Shown here one piece after another: positions 35,219 through 49,403 of a stretch of 64,000 nucleotides of DNA. Numbering within the stretch: the stretch's first letter is position 1; each line of letters begins with the position of its first letter. The notes under the pieces were generated by a model, which worked only from the letters and a program-made list of their open reading frames with translations, did not search any database and had not been told where the DNA came from. Source of the stretch: Ascaris suum (lineage: Eukaryota > Nematoda > Chromadorea > Rhabditida > Ascarididae); contig CM024171.1 in NCBI GenBank assembly GCA_013433145.1, positions 10,788,065 through 10,852,064 on the forward strand. Direction: 5' to 3'. A program made the position numbers and the translations under genes.

Positions 35219-36879
35219 TGTTTGATTATCTAGATTATTGCTTTGTGAATGTGATGATTTTTCTCCATTTGTCGTGTTTCTTTTCCGTTGTTTGCTCGGC
35301 TGCCATTTTTGCTGTTCATGTTCGCCTACTTTTTATGCGTCTTCCCATTTTGAGTTATTCAAAAAAAAAAAACGGAAATTGTCTACAATAGGAAATTGTT
35401 TTATGACAAGCATTTAAGAGCCATATGGAAAGACATTAGATGTCAATGGTAATTATGATTTATTTTGCAAAGATTTTGATTGCGATAAAGGCAAGCGGAA
35501 TGAGCCGAATAGCGATAGAGATGCTAAAAAGAGGAAAACCTCAAAAATCAACTAAACTATTCAAATATTTCAGATTGCTGTGGAAATTCGATGTAATGAA
35601 TGAATAATTTCAATATTTATTTGATGCAACGCTTTAATGGTTGCCGACATTGGCATTCATAGTTTGTTGCATTAGAGTCAGCAAATATCTTGTGCTTTTC
35701 CTTGTGACCGTCTTGCGAACCGACACAAAAATGATTGCTCCATACACACTCTACGACCACCGCTGGATAGAGGACTCGTGTCCAAAATTTGATTGCGCAC
35801 GGAGAGGGTAATCTTGGAGCACAAAAATTAATGCTCTTCCTCGATGCTGGGAAAAGATAGAGGAGACACGGATAGGTTTCTACTGCCATTACCCAAAAAG
35901 GTGAGAGGAGTATCCGGCGAAGTGAAACTGAAGAAATGCGGACTTAGTCATAGCTGAAAAAGAAGCATGTCGGATGGAATTATGAAGGGGCAAATTGTGT
36001 GGTGCCTTTAAATGCGTTCAGAGGTGTGATGCTGTAAAGACCACTTTTTTTGGTGTTATTAGGAGACAGCGGAAGTTTCCGCAGGGCATTTCACAAAACT
36101 CGTAATCTGCTTTCCGGTGTAATATCACAATTGGCAATTGCTATTGTATAGGAGGCTCGGCGATTTAGTTTCTCTTTTTTTTGTTCACTTTCTTTCAGTA
36201 TGAGTAGAGCTGAATCTATTCTTACCGGAAAATAGGATAGACGATTGCTCAAAAGTAGCATTCCATCTACCTCTATGATTATGCCACCCATCAACGATTG
36301 CCGCACAAACAAGGTGACCAACTATGAGATCCAAAAAGATGGTTGACGATGTTTTTCCCGGCTCATGCTGAAGCCGTAAATAGACAGTGATACTGACTCA
36401 TATCACTACTGAAAACAAGGTGTCGCTCAACTTTAATATACGTGATCAGCATTAATTGCCACAACATGGAACAGCTGTATGGTCAGTTTATCGGCACAGT
36501 CAACGAAGCGCTTTAAAGAACATGGATATCATTGCGAAAACACTCAGCCTTACATTTTGCTGCATCAAATCATCTCCAGCATCTACCAATGAAGCGATGC
36601 TTCTAAAGCGATAAGAAAAACCCTAGCGGGATGGGGAAGTTACTTTTCTAAGATGCCCACCTGGCCACCATAAACGGCATCCATAGTGGGCCAAAACCAG
36701 TGAAAAGCGATGCATTTGCTGGGGAAACGGGAAATTCATCTTTTAAAACACATGTGAAGAGAATTTAAAAACTCGAGGTTAAATGATTCTGTTGGCAAAT
36801 TTACTCGACAAAATGTGAATACCTGTCGTCTTCCAAAACAAAGAAGATGGGATCATGCCGACTTCCGCGGAGCTGATAA
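35219..36879. other. Between two retroelement pieces; possible further retroelement sequence
   Basis: No gene. Parts of 36450-36880 (+ strand), for example EQLYGQFIGTVNEAL near 36465 and ASSTNEAMLLKR near 36578, have the look of the linker before a CR1 reverse transcriptase, so the following element may start here. No clear endonuclease motif was found in 35219-36450. Confidence 0.35.
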
Positions 36880-37510
36880 TTGATTGAATGCAACCAGAGT
36901 TGACGAGGAAATCATTAGAAACGCTATCCGGCAACTTCCCAACAAAGTTTCTCTAGCGCCAGAGTCCAAACCATCTCGATTTATCAAGAAATCGACAATA
37001 CAACTATTTTATCTCGAAACTACTTGGTTAGGTATGACTTAGTTGTCGGTTCCTGTCCTCAGGTATCAAAAGCAGCAACTGAAGAGCTCCTTCTTTTAAT
37101 GATGTTTCAAATTATCGCCTCATTAATCGTCTTCCATTTGCATAGTACTTGAAATAATTTGCAAATTCAATACTGAATAGCCGTCTAATAACCAAACGAT
37201 TCGCTTTTTTATTGGGCAAATCAACCAGATCGCAGACGTTGCTATCTATTTCCGTTTGGTTTCACGTATTAATTGAGGAATATCAAAATGATTTAGTTTA
37301 AATGGACAGACGAAGGGATTTGATATGACCAGCGGTAAGAAGTTGTTTCATAAAGTTGATGCATATAGTATCGAAGGAGAAGCGCTAGAGAGTTCTCTTA
37401 GCGCTCGTTGGTTTAATTTGACGGCAGCTTTTCTCATGCCCAAAAAGCCCTCACTAGCGTGCTATAAAGAACTGGCTCGGGACCACTTTATTCGTACTAT
37501 GCGTAGATAA
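36880..37510 (+). mobile_element. CR1/Jockey-like non-LTR retrotransposon remnant, reverse transcriptase part
   Basis: Blocks in order on the + strand in shifting frames. VDEEIIRNAIRQLPNK from 36899 then APESKPSRFIKK matches the NKSxGPDGIPxRFLK block. SFNDVSNYRLINRLPF near 37095 matches the PSNYRPISLLP block. LITKRFAFLLGKSTRSQTLL near 37185 matches the QFGFxxGRST block. KGFDMTSGKKLFHKVDAYS from about 37313 matches the SKAFDxVxHKKLLxKLExYG block, with the first catalytic Asp kept. Stops interrupt every frame. The YADD half is not convincingly readable downstream. This is the N-terminal half while 34480-35218 is the C-terminal half in the opposite order, so they are two insertions or a rearranged one. 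Confidence 0.8.
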
Positions 37511-38265
37511 TAAATCATGAAGCTTGTGCACATTTTTTAACCAATGACCTTATAGTTCAGCAGGTATTCGCGTAGCAGCTGTCAATTGCGTAGTGACTTG
37601 CTCTATCTCAGAGTTAGTGCTATAGCTGCTCAGCTGCTATAGATGCTGAAAGGTGTCATGTGTTGCACGAGTGTCCTCTTTCACTATATAATAGCATTCT
37701 GCAATTCGTAGTTTAGTGTTTAGTACTAATTTAAGTTGGAAGTTATGTTACTGGAAGGTTTCTTGAAAAATGACCAATGTGTTTAACCTTATCTCATCTC
37801 ATTAACCAACATAAATATTCGGGATATTGCCGATAGGCTTGTGTTATATATAGTCGATTGATCCTGAGATTCTTTAATCGTATTTGGTCCTTTCTAATGT
37901 CAGAGATACTCAACTTGTCAAAAAACTGCAATAACAGTTCACGAAGACAATATTCCCTCGTGTATTTCTGGGTCGTTTCCAATCGTCTTATAGACAAATG
38001 GCGCGGGTATTTGGTGCTGATTCACTTCAGAATAGAAGAATTAAACTGTACCTCTACCTTTGTCTCGAAATATTAAAACCCCTATCCCCTTGTCCTTCTG
38101 CAATATTTTTCTCGCGCTTCGTTCACATCTAATTAGGATACCTATCGTTCAACTGAAATGTGAGGTGAATGCGCAATGATATTCTCAATTTGTTCGCCTA
38201 TAGAGTTGCACATGTTCACTTAAAGAAGCCATTCCTACAGAGAAATTCTCACCATTCTTTAGTAG

Positions 38266-38367
<102 letters not shown>

Positions 38368-40116
38368 TGCATGTCGATTTATTTGTTTCTTCAATTGTTT
38401 ACTTAATTAACGTTTTATGATCTCTCCATCTCGCCGTTCTACTGTTTAATGTTTTTAAATCGTTAAGTGATGTGTATTTAGACGCAGCTCTCGCTTTGTT
38501 TATTGCAATAAAACCTTATTCATTCATTCAACTTGGCATGTATCCCTTTTCTGTATATTTGAAAATCATCTTTTTCCAATCAGTTGTTATATTCCTTTGC
38601 AAAGCTCACTATCGGGATTCTTTATGTATCTATCTACCTGTCCGATATTTTCAACTCGACAACTGAAGGCAAACGTAACAAAATTTGATAAAGGTCAGGC
38701 CATAAAAAAACGAGTCTTTTATGGGAGATTTGTACGGGCGATCAAGTCATCAAAAATATGAGAACATTATTCCACACTTATTTTGCCTTATTGGTAAAAT
38801 GTGAAATATTCTGCATTTTTATTGATTAGTTATTAATTGATGACGTGAAATGACGTAGAAGTGTATCATGTCAGCACGTTTGTCATGGCTTCTCCACTTG
38901 TTTCAAAAAACATTTCTTTCTAAACCACTCATCGAAACCATCTCAATATGGTTCATTCTAACTTGATCTAAATAGAACAACTGCAGAGCATTACGAATAG
39001 GCGACGGCTTAAACGCTTCCGCAATTCCGCTCATAAAATCAACAAATTTCCTCACTTATCAAAAAACAATAAAATATTCACAGTATTACATTCGTATACT
39101 AACTAGTCGGCCATTCATACAGAATTTCTATCGGAGATTCTTTTTTTTTGGTAAGGGTGGGGGGATCTGATCGGTATATAGTCTAATGGTTGCGAAATTC
39201 ATACAAATTTAAGGCGTTTTTATGCAACTTCAACAAACTCAAAATTTAGTGGACCAATTTGAAAGGTTGTGCGCGTCAAGTTTTCTAGCATTAGGCGCAG
39301 TGGCTGCCAACTCGGATCCATTGGATACATATAGAGCCAAGCCATTTCAATGTAACATTTACATATTATCCGCAGGTTTATTTATTTATGCGTCGAAATT
39401 GGAAGACAAAAGCCGTCTGAGCATAAATGGCAAACACATAGTGGGCTAAACAACGGAAACAACAAAAGAAAAAGCGGCAAAACGCTTGCAAAGCGATATT
39501 CCGGGCAAACGGTCATCACATACGTTGGCATTTAATATACCCAGGCAGCAGTGGAGTGAAAATCGAAACCACTTAGGCACAATTTGCGAGATGAAGAAGG
39601 GGCTGCGTCGACGATAATTGCACGAAGCAGATTTGACACGACTGTGCATCATGAAAGTGCTAATTGTGCGGATCGCTGTTTATGCTGCATTTTTTTGTCG
39701 ACGTGAAACACATGCTCACGTCGATCGAATACGGGGAGAGGTGAACACAAATATAAATTTGTAACAAAGAATCAAATCAAAGTGTCGATTTTAGGTTGAA
39801 GAATATTTTACAGCTCTTAGTGTAATTTGGTTGATATTGACCTCTGTAGATGTTGCGAGAAGCAATTCGCATGAAGCATTTTTAGGCGTTCTTTAACAGT
39901 CCGATGTCGAAAACTAAATAAGCAGCATCGTACCTCGAAATGAATCACCACTAAGTTATCAAAGCTTTTCGACAGTATTCGTTGTTGTGAGTTGGCCTAA
40001 AGGCGCTAAATGCCTATAGAGCATAAATTAAATTTCGTGCGGAAAAGAAATTAAATTCAAAATCCAATCAAAAGCGCTTCGTAGTTTTCGTTGACGACGG
40101 TGATGTGAGGGAGGGA

Positions 40117-40128
40117 GGGGGGGGGGGG
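40117..40128 (+). repeat. 12-G homopolymer with GGGAGGGAGGGG lead-in
   Basis: Twelve G preceded directly by GAGGGAGG; a good G-quadruplex candidate in otherwise AT-rich DNA. Confidence 0.9.
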
Positions 40129-43100
40129 CGACGTGGTCCCGGCAACTACGAGCTACGAATTTATCGAGTCTCGAAAGTATGACCGATCTCTGTTGCTTGT
40201 TCCGCTCATCAGCTGCTAATGAAGCATTATAGCTGCAAAAGTTAAAGATTGGCTATAAGCGAATTTTATGCGCACTTTCTGAAGATCGGACACCTTGTAG
40301 AATAGTTGTTGTTGCATCAGAAGTATCTGTTTCTGCTCCGACGGTAGCAGCATTTCGAAAACTTTTCTACTAGGTTGTCCAATGGAAGTTTTCATCAAAA
40401 TTGCTGGCTCGGGGATAACTTGTGTAATTTTCATCGCATTATCATCATTGCAGAGTATTGCTTACGAAGAATTTCACGCATAATTTGTTTCTTCATAAAA
40501 CAATGAAAAAAATACGAATGAAAACGAAATTCCTTGATTATAGATTTATTTCAATTTCTCAATGTCGAACAATTAGGTTTGCCTTTATCATGATATTATT
40601 TTTTCCTCTCAACTCTCCTACAGATTTCTGAGAAGAAATTCTCTTCCTTCCAAAACATAATAACAACGCTGCTATTTTATAACGAATAAATATGATAAAG
40701 GTAACTACTATTAGTGCTAGATACCAGTTATTATTACTACTACTATATAACACTGTAACGTACAAATTGAGGTGCCGTTTTATCGATTGGTTTTTCTAAT
40801 TCAAATGGGGGCAACTGTTGCTGTATTTTATTAAACAAGCAAATGTCTATGCTTTTAATGATTTTTGATTGGAAAATATTTGAAAATTGCACACAGTTTG
40901 AAAATTGCAAAAAAGAAAGAAATTTCTCAGCGTTCCATTGCAATTTCTATAGAATCATATAATGAACAAAATTTTGACGTTTATACGTTGAAATATTCTG
41001 CATGTTAACTCTTCTAATCAATCCTTGCATGGCATTCTTAATCCTGCTCCAGAAATATATGGAGAAGAGGAAACGAAGAGATGGGATTTAGAAGAATCCA
41101 ATACCCCTAAGCGGGTTTTCCTTGATGGTTTCTTAAGAAATTGAATCATGATATTGTAAATTACAAATAATCGACCGATAAAGATTACAATTTAGACATA
41201 CTTGTTGCTTGAGATTTGCAAGAGTTGTTGTGTTTTCATCGCTGCTGCCCTTATGTTCTTGCAAGAAGCAGCTGTCATGCCTCTGCAAGTGATTTTATTC
41301 TCGCTCGTTGAACGGCTTGCAGCTTCGCTTATTTTTTATTGCTTTTTTCTAATATCCGCCCAATGTGAGCGTCGTTATTTTCCAACGAGCACCATATTCT
41401 TCGATGATGAGCAACTTCAGCACTCATAACATAAGTTGGAGTACTTCTGCAGGAAGCTATTGCAAATTAAAATAGCTTCGCAGAATTTATAGCTATATGC
41501 AACGGTATTTTCCCCAGCTTTTAAGTACAGATGTGTTGATTGTGAAAATCAAAGATTGTTCAAGTATGTTTTATTTCTTTATTTCATCGTCTTAAAATGG
41601 GGCAACATGAAAAGTATGTAAGCACAAACAATGAAGAAGACCGAAATGTTTTCGAATCTACAATCCGAGCGAATTGTCATTCAGTGCATAAGAGCGGCAA
41701 TAGTGTGTAGACATTGTGAATGAAAGATGTGTTGTTTGTCAAAACCTAAGAGCCTTATCGCCACATTTAGGACATTGGACAGGGTCAACAAAGACAGTGC
41801 GTTTGAGAAAACTCCAATTGGGTTGAGGTAACGAGGCTGTTTGTTTTTTAAAACTCCAGTTTAATTGATATCAGCACCTTCTAGTTTCTACTGGCGTCAA
41901 TTTCCTGAGATAAGTGATTCTAGTGTTCAAGGGGACAGCCATGTTTCTTTTCGAATCAACAGTAATATTCCGCTCTGTTTTGATCAGTGAAACCTCCAGA
42001 TCCGGCCCTTTTTGATGTACGTACATTGAAGTAAATACAGAAAGAACCTTATTATGCTGTGCATGCACTTTAAGGCTGTCAATTTGTACTTATCGAAAAA
42101 TCCACCCTGATCAAGGAAAGAAATAGGGATATTGTCAGCGAACGTTTTGCTTTGATGGAGAATGCACTCCGTTGTCGTGCGTTTGCCCCATGGTCGTGAT
42201 AGCCGAATGGCTGATGCGAGAAATTTGTGAAGTCATTCCTCCCAGGTGGAACCCAACTGCTTTCTCCTGCGCCCTTCTTTGCTTCGAAAGATTAACATGG
42301 ATTCATTAACAGCACGCTCATAGTAAATATATAGTCAGTTCTTTGATTAGATTTCTTTTCTCATGCAGTTTACAGGGAAGATGCCTCGGATGGGAGCGAT
42401 GAATAAAATTTGGAACTTGGAGAATCTCCCAACTGCCTAGCACGCCTTGAAATCTGCATGCATCATGAACCCTTTCGAAAACTATCTCTCTAGAAAGCAT
42501 TTGTTCTGGTCCGTAGATCCACACGAAATGTTTCCTCAGGAATGACGTGAACATCTAACCCGTTAAAGATTTCGTTTACTGCAGTAGCAGCGACGAGGTT
42601 TCTACCAATGTAAGCAGTAGTCTGTTTGACTCCGGAGCATGTTCTGTTCTTCAGTCACTTATAAGGTGTCAACTGCAGGTGCTTTGCTTAAAACTGTTTT
42701 TTTTTCCAGCACCTCTTTTTGTGGCTCCAGTGTACTAAGGATATTTGTTGTTGCATGATGGTCACCTGTTTTTGCAATTTAACTGTCCCAAGTGTACTCC
42801 CAAACATTTCCATAATTCCGCGGCCACGGATACGCCCAACTCAATTTCGTTCTGCGTCGATATTTCGTGCTCAAAATTGGATAATTAAGCTCAAGTTTAA
42901 GTGCCCAAGTTTAAAACATAATCATTGCGAATTGTTTCTGCAGCTTTCGTCGATATTGGCACCTTTTTTGTTGCAAATTTCATCCTTCTCATCATCGATC
43001 GGCTTTGATTCGAATTTTCAGATTCGAATGCATGAAATTCATCTAGTTTCTTTCTCGCTAAATGGCATGTAATCTGGAATAAAAGGTCCCCTCGGTGGAA

Positions 43101-43824
43101 TCTCCCTCAAAATTTCAGGAAGGAACTCATGGGAGTTTATATGAGATTAAATGTCAGATATTCACGCGCAAAATTCTTCTTGTGCGAAAACCACAGAATT
43201 AACTGGGAATGCAGATGTTTTTACAGAGAAGAGGGAGCAGCCGACTGTTAAGGAATTCCTCTTTATGCTTACAAAGGTGTCTATATCTCTTGTTGCATGA
43301 TGCATTCTTTCTCGTAGGATGTAATGACTTTTAACGTTTCAACTTCACTCTTAGTTGCTCATTTGCTTTAGTATCAATCCGGGACTGTTCGGGCTTGTTG
43401 AAAATATTGCTTCCCGAAGGGTCCAGTCAAGTTCAGTCCCATTTGGCCCCGTTTTGGCCTAGTGAGGTTCATTTTTAGCTAGCTCTGTTTTCGTTTTTAT
43501 GTGAATCATAGAGCTAGAATTTCTGCGAATAATCAGGTTGTGAGAAGCTGCCCGTCAAAAGCAATGAGCACGCAAGTGTTGCGGGCTTATCGATTGCTGT
43601 TTGGCGAGAGGAGGGTGCCACGAAACGATTCTGTGTGAGTCACACAACAACACTGCGTTCTGAGTCAGCTGCCGTTTATCCTTTACTCTTAGTGGACACG
43701 TAATGCCCGCTTTACGACTAAACTCTTTTATCAAATATAAACTGGTACCATTACATTTAGACTTTTCAATTAGAAGGGATCATTTTTGTTAACTGTCCAA
43801 AGTAATTCACTGAGGGAGGTGCCA

Positions 43825-43837
43825 GGGGGGGGGGGGG
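43825..43837 (+). repeat. 13-G homopolymer
   Basis: Thirteen G in a row, followed by TGTGG; no gene nearby. Confidence 0.9.
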
Positions 43838-46800
43838 TGTGGAAGAAATATTTCTATGAGGAAATCGGAAACATCTCGCAAATGTTTAGGAAAGCTAACC
43901 ATGCTGTTCTTCTCGTTGATCCAATCCAGCCGTTACGAAAATTTTTCCTCCAGGATAATCCCAAAATTTAATGCCATAAAATGCCCATCATTATTCACAT
44001 ATATGTGTAAATGCAATAAGTTGTCTTCGACTTTTGTGAATTTTAAATGCTTTTTTTTTGTGTGTGTGTGTGTTGCATCATAATGCACAACGCCATAGAA
44101 GGTTCGGCTGTCAGTTTGTTTGCTTATGGTGGATGACATTTGCGCCTCTAAATGGCGATCAGAACGCGATGCATCAATGGAGTGCTAGTGCCAACTGCCG
44201 TCTAAAAAACTTGCCCTTCTTAGCCCACTAAGCAATCCATTTGCTATCGGCGATTCCCATCCACTGCTCAGTTAAAAAAAAGTGTTTCGTCCAATTTAAT
44301 GTACTTTGTTGATGGAGGCGGTTTTGTGCGGTATTTGATCAAAGCTGTTCTGTAGCGCATGAAAACTTGATGACATCAAGCAGAATTCATTTCTTTCCAC
44401 CTGTGAATGGATTTTCATTCACCACCAAGCAATCGTTATAACTGAAGTCTGAGGCAGATAGGAGTTGACTTTGTCATAGAACGTTAACCATTATTCGATT
44501 TCTAATTGGTTTTTTGTCAATTACTTCGAAATTGCCTAGAAGACCCTCTTGAACGATAGGGAGGCATGGCTGGGTAGATAAGGGGAGGAAAGGCAACGGG
44601 TAGCAATGGCTGAATAATCCAACTTTGAAGTCTCAGCGTTTTCAAGAAGCCAGTGTTTCATTCTCTAGCAGAACTTATTTTTGCTGTTGTTATAAAGAAG
44701 TGGTATACCTTAAATGTTTGCTAGCGTAACGTTGACGTTATCGTTAATGAATGAATCAAACGAGACCATCGCAGATTTCTCTTTGAGTGCCTTCAAAGCG
44801 ATTTCATGTCGAAAGAGGGCATTGTGGACGTGATTTGTCTGTGTCTGTCTTTCTCTGTTCGTCACTGTCGAGCGTTTCCAACATAAGCATCGCTGAAATC
44901 ACAACAATGAAATGTGGTCAAATTTTCCCCTCCAATTTTTAATTTCAGAGGAGTTCAGCTGAATTTTATCTAATCAACACGAGTTCACAGTCATATCCAT
45001 CCGCCCACAATGGATAACCTAGGCAAAGAGAATGGGAGGGCTGTCACTTTATATTTTCCACCTGGGTATCGAAGACCGTAGTACATAATAAATCAGTCTT
45101 ATGGTGTATTTCATAGTTCTGACCTTAATGGAACGCAAACGATTTGATGCGATGTGAATAGGTGCATTTTGCAATTCTGGAAGTGTTGTGACAAGTTTGC
45201 ATTGCAAAATATTGAAAAAGAAATTATGTGCTTTCTTGAAAATAGGAACGCTTTGCAAAAAATTAAACTTCAACGAAGAAGTTTTTGCAACGATAAATTA
45301 TAAAAATTTGCATAAGAGTTGATTTACGCATATTCCTCACCCCAATCCAATCTTTGCCTTTCCCCTTCCCATTCCTCTTCCTCGCCTCTCATCGTAATGG
45401 AAATTTACCCGAACGTCCATTTGTCTACTCCCACATTCAAAAAGAAGGTCTCCGAAATATGCAGCAAGCTTTTTCGTCACACATAAGTCGACCTTTTTTT
45501 CTTTATTGAATTGGACACAATTGTGAGAAGAAATCGTTTATGTCGTGTGGTAACCGCAATCGAGTTTGCATAACCTATTTAACGAGTGCGAACAGATGGA
45601 CCATCCAGTTTTATGCTTTCGATTATAACTGCTTACTGGTGGTATTTCTCTTTGATTTCTATTCTTCACTAGTATCTAATTTTCTGTTGTGATGGTAATC
45701 TTTTTCCCGCAAAATTCCCCGCAATTTTTTTAAAAGCCCATTTTAATAATGACCTTTTTTAAATACAAGTACCATCTTGATCATTTAATTTTTCAAAAAT
45801 TCGTAGAGATTTTAGAAGCTTATGCACTTTTGCCACCTGACATTTGTAAGGTACATAATGGGGATGTCTTACCTATGCTATGTGTGTATGGATCCACTCG
45901 TTTGTCTGTCTGTCTATCTGATGTCTATCAAACATTTCGATTCAAAAATCGCTGAAACGAGAGGAGCGAAACTTCTTGATTATAAGAGGCACTATAAGAC
46001 GGACCTATTTCGCCAATTATGAGACGATCTGTCAATCTCGAAAAAAATAATAAGTGCCTAAATGCGTAGAAGATTTAGTTTACATTTTGTAGCCAGTTGG
46101 CTTGCAGAAAAAAACAACGAATCTGTTTTGAGCGATTGGTTAGAATGGTCGAATCAATTGAAACATTTTGCACAGGTGATTATTTATTGATAATTGTGGT
46201 ATGGTGAGGGCAATCTAAAAAGCACGCATCGTGCCAGAGCATGTTTCCGTTTTTTTGCAACTCTTATTGCACATCTTGATTTATGTTGCATGTTGATCTA
46301 TTTTCTCTACGTTGCTGGAAAGGTCATAGGGAAACTCTCAAATTCTTTGCAGAAAACGCGTTGTGTCGATGCTAACACGTCTTTGTCTGTCTGTGCATGT
46401 CTGTCAACTTGATAACTTCGAATAATGGATATTAAAGCTACGCTCTCATACTTTTTCTTCTTCAATTCACTCATTTCCAGAGAAATTGCAAACATTGAAA
46501 GGGAACGAGAAACAGCAAATCACTGTCAGATGCGGGGAAAGACGATTCCTAAGTTGACCTTTTTGTACAATCTATCGTTCTCATTTGTAAACACATCGTT
46601 GAGCGCAGTTGTTGCTTGCTGACATCTGTGGAGTTGTTCCGTATGGCTTGTTCACGTTTTCGGGTATTTTCTTCCCAGAAGTGTAATTGGCGTTGGAGAT
46701 GTGCAAAGAAACGTTCCCAAATTGGAAAGCCACAAGCAAGTTTTCGAAAACTTCTGTAGTTTTATTTAGAATTATCGTACAATATTATCTTTCTTCTACC

Positions 46801-47794
46801 TTTTTTACCTTCGCATCTTTCTCAACGTGTCCTCCTCTCTATCCCTTCTTCAACTTATATATTTTAATTTCCTCACTGTGTCATTTTAATGCTTCCAACG
46901 CATTCCTGGAGCCTAGAGATTGCAGGGATTTTCTTCGATCAAATTTGTGATCATGCGGCTGAAATATTTTGTGATCATGTAATCGGGGTTACCTAGAGAG
47001 GGCTTATGCGGCTAGTAGAGCACCAATCGAAAGCAAATCTTTTTGCCGCCCGATCGGCAAATCGTCGGCGATGATTTAATTTTTTTTTGCTGCTGAACGC
47101 TTGCAATGAAAGCGCATCAACTCGATGCGAATTCCTCTCTCCAAAACGACAGCAAAGTGAAATTGGTCACTTGTATACGTGCATTCCTAATATGTATTTT
47201 CCATTGTTGATCATTTGCTGCAAAATTCTTCTATGTTGCAATTGCTAGTGATACATAGTAAGTAAGCTCTCTCTTTTTAATGAGAGGCGCAATCAGGAAT
47301 ACGCAGACGGTCTGTGCACGCAGAACAAAAAATAATCATCATTATAGGAACGCAAAAGATGTTAGTGTGATGATAGCATTGCTTCTTCAGCTAGCAAACT
47401 GTAGAATTGCAATTTGCATAAATTAAATGCACACAGCATCTAAATTTTCGTTGTGAGATAGAGTAAAAAAAATTCAGTGATGTTCGATATGTTTTTAATT
47501 ATTATTTCATGAAGAATTCATCGATTCTAATGGTCATAATCTATAACAAATAGAGCCTTCCATATTCATGTTTTATGACGATTGAGGTAGAAACGCTGAA
47601 AATTAGAGTATGAAGCAATGGAATCGTTCAACAAATGGGACAAGGGTTCTGTTCATTTCGAATAATACAATTCTTGACAAAAAAAAAACGAATCTATTTC
47701 ATCCACTTCGATCAATCACCATGTTTTCTTGATTTTAAAGTTCGCTCAACGGTAAACTAGAGATATTCTTTATTAACTTCTTCTGATGATGATG

Positions 47795-47845
47795 GAGGAG
47801 GGGGACGGGGGGGGAGGGGTGGGGTCGGAATGGGATTGGGGACAT
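47795..47845 (+). repeat. G-rich strip, quadruplex-prone
   Basis: Successive G runs (5, 8, 4, 4, 3 and 4 or more bases) separated by one to six bases, within about 50 bp. This meets the usual pattern of four or more G runs with short loops. No gene flanks it. Confidence 0.8.
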
Positions 47846-49322
47846 TTCTTTGATGCGGTAGCATATATTTTTGCATATATCTTCAAATATTTCAGGTTTG
47901 AATGCCCCTAGGGTGTCTATAAAGGCGCAGATTGTACGGATATCAATGTTTATTGCGAAGAGCGTTTAAATTCTCTTCGCGGAATTCAAGCGCATAATAG
48001 TGCAAAAGAAAAAGGAAACACGTGCACTCATTTCTGACTTGAGAAAGTGCATGCAAGCAAATGAATTCTCATGAGGGGATTTTCGTTTTGCAATTTCGAT
48101 TCGTTAAAAGTGAGTGTTTCGATATCAGTGCGCACATCCGTTCAGCAATATGTCTAATTTCCGTTTTTTTTTTTGAAGTTTTTTTCACGTTCAGAATGTA
48201 TTCGAGAAATATTTAAATGTCACAACGGTCGTTTACTATCACATTTAGATTTATTCAATTATTTTCTTTGCTAATAATTAAAATGCAATTGAAATTGCAA
48301 TTTCTTTATGATACGATCTTATTAAATTGTATAGTTTGCAATATTGAGTACAAGTTTACTCAACGAAACATTTGGGCGCTCATATATGATTGCATATTTT
48401 TTAATCATTGTATTTATCCGACATTGCTAACAATTGTTGAAAATTAAAGCTTTCTGCAATGCAAAGAACCATTCTAGTGATGCAACGTATCACATCTCTC
48501 TTCTTTATTGGATAAAAGCTGTGCATTTCTCTGCATAACTTTATTATATATTTACTAATTTAATTGCATAGATGTATAATTCGTAGAGGTATCTTTGTTA
48601 TACATTGCACATTTCTGTCTGTCTGTACATATGTCTGCCATATTGAATCGGCCACCGAATCTCACAAGTACTAAGCTGATGACGTTTGATTAGTAATGAC
48701 CAATAATGACCAATGACCGCTCGAACACAACTCTGGTCCTATTATCATTCCGCATGAGAGTTATGGACATTCACTTTACATAATCATAACTTTTACGCAA
48801 CCCGTAGGTGCAAGGAGAAATTTTAGGCCGAATATTTGTGCAAGCGGTTGGTCACTTACGAGATGCATTTGTAAATATTGCTAATGGGTGAACTGAATTA
48901 CAGTGAATAAAGAAAAGTGCCAAAGGAGAGATGGTGCAATATGCGCCGTTGTTGTTTTACTCGACAGATCCACTAATTTCAGGAAGTGCTAACAAGTAAT
49001 AAAATTTGTGCAGTAATATTTTCAAATATCAGTAACGCTGAACAGTCGTGAAAATTTTTCTTAAAGGTATGCAGTTTTGCTATGAGTTTTAAATGTCTTT
49101 AATTTTTTTCTGCAATTAACGGATCAATTTGGAAGATGTGATTATATACGTCAAATTTTATTGCTTGGATACTAGCGATTTCCGTTTTTTAATTATAGGA
49201 GAGAATGACATATATATATACACACACCTGCTCGATATACACTTTGTAGAGCTATATCGTGTGAAACTTTTCAATTTATTTCTGCATTTGATTTGAATAT
49301 TCATGCAATAGATCGTTTTGCT

Positions 49323-49324
<2 letters not shown>

Positions 49325-49399
<75 letters not shown>
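49325..49399. repeat. (AT)n microsatellite, about 75 bp
   Basis: Uninterrupted alternating AT, about 37 units, ending in ACATAGCTATG. A shorter TATATATATACACACAC run lies at about 49211-49227. Confidence 0.97.
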
Positions 49400-49403
<4 letters not shown>

